Positions 7,039-9,342 of a stretch of DNA of 9,342 bases are shown here, in pieces. The stretch is taken from the NCBI GenBank assembly GCA_964490435.1, contig CAZBCF010000048.1:1-9342 (forward strand). Reading direction: 5' to 3'. The notes beneath the pieces are model-generated. The model was not told the DNA's origin, did not search any database, and saw only the letters and a list, made by a program, of their open reading frames with translations. This DNA comes from IMCC26077 sp964490435 (lineage in GTDB: Bacteria > Actinomycetota > Actinomycetes > Nanopelagicales > Nanopelagicaceae). The stretch's first letter is position 1, and every line of letters starts with the position of its first letter. Position numbers and translations under genes: made by a program.

Positions 7039-7060
7039 ACCTCTTATGTAGGGAGCGCAG

Positions 7061-8170
7061 ATGGCCAGCCTTGTTATGGAAGTCCCGGTTCTCGTTGCAG
7101 CCAATACCCCGATGCCGATGAAGAAGGTCGAGGTTGCCGACCCGGCGCCGCACGAGGTTCGCGTGAAGATGGCGGCATCAGGAGTCTGCCACTCATGCCT
7201 GCATGCGTACGACGGATCGCACGAGACACCGATGCCGATGATTCTCGGTGATGAAGGCGCTGGCGTGGTGGAGTCGGTCGGTTCTGCCGTGACCACTCTT
7301 GTGCCTGGCGATCATGTGATCATCTCGTGGTTGCTCAATTGCGGAACCTGCGCACAGTGCCTGCGCGGTAAGCCGGCATACTGCTACGGACCTTCGCCCT
7401 TTGGTGCGATTGGTTTTGATAACACTGGTCGGTTCACCGATGTCGAGACAGGTAAACCAGTTCTGCACTACGGACCTGCTACCTACGCGCCCTATATCGT
7501 CGTTCCTGCAACATCTGCAATCAAGATTCGAAAAGATATGCCGCTCGAGAAAGCCGCGCTTATTGGTTGTTCAGTGACAACTGGCTTTGGTGCAGTAACT
7601 AATGCTGCAGCAGCGCGTCCTGGAGATAGCGTTGCGGTCGTCGGCTGCGGGGGTGTTGGACTCAATTCGATTCAAGGTGCCCGCGTCATTGGTGCGAATC
7701 CCATCATCGCGATTGATACCAGCGATGCCGCACTCGAGATGGCAGTAAAACTTGGTGCGACGCACACCATCAATCCGAAGAAGGTCGATGTCGAGAAGGA
7801 AGTTTTTAAAATTGTTCCGCATGGCGTTGATCATGCAATTGGCGCGGTTGGAAGTGTGCCAGCCTTCATGAATGGATTAAATATCCTCGGGCCGGGCGGT
7901 ACGTTGATTGTGCTCGGTGCGCCAGGTAACGGCGACAAGATGACCATCGATCCGATCTTCAACATTCTGCGCGGCGAGCGCGGGATGCGTGGAAGTAAAT
8001 ATGGTTCCTCGAACCCAGCGACCGAATTTCCGATGTTGATCGAGTTATATATGCGCGGAATCCTCGACCTCGATTCGCTACTTACTGCGACCTATTCACT
8101 CGACGAAGCGACCAAGGCATTTGAAGTGCTCGCTAAAGGTGGCGCTGGTCGTGGACTCATCACCTTCTAA
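7061..8170 (+). CDS. Zinc-dependent alcohol dehydrogenase, medium-chain family, 369 aa
   Basis: An NAD(P)-linked alcohol/aldehyde oxidoreductase of the class III-like zinc ADH group. The structural zinc site is complete (Cys94, Cys97, Cys100, Cys108). The catalytic zinc ligands would be Cys43 in SGVCHS, Cys170 in IGCSVTTGFGA, and Asp64 in LGDEGAG, where the family usually has His followed by Glu. The Rossmann motif is GCGGVG (195-200), and the acidic Asp219 in AIDTSDAALE favours NAD over NADP. Length is normal. The start at 7061 is supported by AGGGAG 5 bases upstream; a second in-frame ATG at 7076 has no such site. It is first in the plus-strand operon, 10 bases before the SDR gene. The substrate is unknown; formaldehyde-type, aryl and aliphatic alcohol dehydrogenases all look similar at this level. 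Confidence 0.95.
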   Translation: MASLVMEVPVLVAANTPMPMKKVEVADPAPHEVRVKMAASGVCHSCLHAYDGSHETPMPMILGDEGAGVVESVGSAVTTLVPGDHVIISWLLNCGTCAQCLRGKPAYCYGPSPFGAIGFDNTGRFTDVETGKPVLHYGPATYAPYIVVPATSAIKIRKDMPLEKAALIGCSVTTGFGAVTNAAAARPGDSVAVVGCGGVGLNSIQGARVIGANPIIAIDTSDAALEMAVKLGATHTINPKKVDVEKEVFKIVPHGVDHAIGAVGSVPAFMNGLNILGPGGTLIVLGAPGNGDKMTIDPIFNILRGERGMRGSKYGSSNPATEFPMLIELYMRGILDLDSLLTATYSLDEATKAFEVLAKGGAGRGLITF

Positions 8171-8180
8171 GGAGTAGCGC

Positions 8181-8948
8181 ATGGCTGGTCGTCTTGCTGG
8201 GAAAAATGTCGTCATTACTGGGGCTTCGCGAGGTATTGGCGCCGAGGTGGCGCGCCGCTTCGCACACGAGGGCGCCAATCTCATCCTCGGACATCACACC
8301 GATCCCAAGATGGCCGACCTTGCCGCAAAACTTGTCGCTGAACTCTCTCCATTAGGTGTTCACGTACATGCAGTGGGCGCAGACTTATCAACTGCGCACG
8401 GCCCGGCAGAGCTCATCAAGGAATCTCAAGCCCTCCTCGGCACCATTACGACCATTGTTGCCAACGCTGCTACGAACATGCGGAAAGAATGGTTCGAATA
8501 TGAGGTTGCCGAATGGGATCTCATGCAGAACGTCAATGTCCGAAGTATTTGGTTAATGGCAAAGCAGGCACGTACCGATTTGATTAAGAGCAACGGTTCG
8601 ATAATCGCTGTCTCCTCCATCATGGCTGAGACGGCACTGCCGTATAGCGCCGCTTACACGACGTCAAAAGCCGCAGTGCTCGGTTTAACTCGGGCGCTAG
8701 CAAAGGAGCTGGGCACCGATGGCGTGCGCGTTAATGCGGTCTTGCCTGGCGCCATTCGAACTGAATGGGAAGTTGAGTTTGATCCCGACGAAGAAGCAGT
8801 TCGCGAATCAGTGTACGAAAAACAAGCGCTTAAAGTGCGCGGGTATGCCAAAGACCTTGCGGGCACCTTCCTCTTCCTTGCCTCCGACGAATCATCATTC
8901 ATCACTGGGCAAGGCATCGCGGTTGATGGCGGTTGGTTGATGCGATGA
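8181..8948 (+). CDS. Short-chain dehydrogenase/reductase (classical SDR), 255 aa
   Basis: A classical SDR oxidoreductase. It has the cofactor motif TGASRGIG (13-20), the NAAT structural motif (95-98), Asn119, Ser146 in VSSIMAE, and the YxxxK pair Tyr159/Lys163, so the full catalytic tetrad is present. The PGAIRTE turn (189-195) and the end DGGWLMR are also typical of FabG-like SDRs. Length is normal. A ribosome site GGAG lies 6 bases before the ATG, and the gene follows the alcohol dehydrogenase stop by 10 bases. No Arg or Lys obviously follows the second strand where NADP-specific members often have one, so cofactor choice is open. Paired with a zinc ADH, it may catalyse a second oxidation or reduction in the same pathway; the substrate is not visible. 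Confidence 0.95.
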   Translation: MAGRLAGKNVVITGASRGIGAEVARRFAHEGANLILGHHTDPKMADLAAKLVAELSPLGVHVHAVGADLSTAHGPAELIKESQALLGTITTIVANAATNMRKEWFEYEVAEWDLMQNVNVRSIWLMAKQARTDLIKSNGSIIAVSSIMAETALPYSAAYTTSKAAVLGLTRALAKELGTDGVRVNAVLPGAIRTEWEVEFDPDEEAVRESVYEKQALKVRGYAKDLAGTFLFLASDESSFITGQGIAVDGGWLMR

Positions 8949-9342
8949 GCCACAAAGACGGCTCACCTGATCTCGTTCTCTCTGGTCTGATCTACGACGG
9001 CACCGGTGCTAAGCCATTCGAAGGCTATGTTGGTGTGACCGGCGCCAAAATCACCTACGTTGGTAAAGAGAAAGTAACTGGTAAAAAGGAAATTACGGCA
9101 GCCGCGATTGCGCCTGGCTTTATCGATATCCATACCCACTCTGATCTATCGATGGCGCTCGATGGGCGTTGTGAGTCGAAACTCTTCCAAGGTGTGACCA
9201 CTGATGTCTCGGGTAATTGCGCATTTGGTCCGGTGCCGATTAATCGCGAGCGCATTGCAGAGCACACTGCGCACTTACAGGGGATGGATTTCACTGGGAA
9301 CGGATATCAAGCCAGTGACATCGCATGGAGTGACCTTGATGG
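8945..9342 (+). CDS. N-acyl-D-amino-acid deacylase family amidohydrolase, N-terminal part
   Basis: The first 132 codons of a metal-dependent amidohydrolase; the rest lies past the right edge. It opens with the small beta domain usual for the superfamily (about 8-52), followed by PGFIDIHTHSDLS, giving the metal-binding His63-x-His65. Next comes QGVTTDVSGNCAFG with Cys92 at the position of the zinc-ligand cysteine of D-aminoacylases. These features place it in the D-aminoacylase (N-acyl-D-amino-acid deacylase) branch, which removes the acyl group from N-acylated D-amino acids, rather than dihydroorotase or hydantoinase. Some family members act on other N-acyl or cyclic amides. The ATG overlaps the SDR stop as ATGA, so the two are translationally coupled. 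The catalytic Asp and later ligands are outside the window. Confidence 0.9.
   Translation, partial: MSHKDGSPDLVLSGLIYDGTGAKPFEGYVGVTGAKITYVGKEKVTGKKEITAAAIAPGFIDIHTHSDLSMALDGRCESKLFQGVTTDVSGNCAFGPVPINRERIAEHTAHLQGMDFTGNGYQASDIAWSDLD

Overview
The window looks like a compact piece of a bacterial chromosome, probably from an actinobacterium. The evidence for that is indirect: tightly packed genes, ATGA stop/start overlaps, GTG starts, moderately GC-rich sequence, a NarL-type response regulator paired with a multi-membrane-span kinase, and medium-chain dehydrogenase and UPF0303 sequences that read like actinobacterial ones. A streamlined freshwater or marine lineage is possible, but I hold that assignment at low confidence. 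I see no rRNA, tRNA, CRISPR array, transposase or phage gene.

Layout. Two gene clusters diverge from a 116-base gap at 6945-7060. To the left, on the minus strand and in transcription order, lie a PfkB sugar kinase (6944-6048), an aldose 1-epimerase-like protein (6051-5269, overlapping the kinase by ATGA), a UPF0303/HbpS-like protein (5262-4771), a class III PLP aminotransferase (4763-3411), a NarL-type response regulator (3385-2744) and a membrane histidine kinase with a GTG start (2741-999). The first four genes are separated by -4, 6 and 7 bases. The regulator follows the aminotransferase after 25 bases and the kinase follows the regulator after 2, so all six could be one transcript. Past the kinase is a GC-rich, hairpin-bearing gap (882-998) with a likely terminator. 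Beyond it, an unrecognised single-pass membrane protein (881 to the left edge) runs out of the window.

To the right, on the plus strand, lie a zinc-dependent alcohol dehydrogenase (7061-8170), an SDR oxidoreductase (8181-8948) and the first 132 codons of an N-acyl-D-amino-acid deacylase-family amidohydrolase (from 8945, overlapping by ATGA). A TTGACG/TATTCC promoter candidate precedes them, and a perfect 6-base inverted repeat (7020-7036) sits in its spacer and enters its -10, as an operator would.

How they may fit together (inference): the enzymes suggest uptake and breakdown of a small carbohydrate or N-acylated amino compound. The deacylase would free an amine, the aminotransferase would remove or move the amino group, the two dehydrogenases would handle alcohol/carbonyl steps, and the kinase and epimerase would handle a sugar. 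The substrate cannot be read from the sequence. The two-component pair may sense it or may simply be a neighbour. The most unusual items are the kinase (possible internal duplication and a missing N-box asparagine), the atypical aminotransferase motifs, the divergent control region, and the unrecognised membrane protein behind the GC-rich hairpin block.
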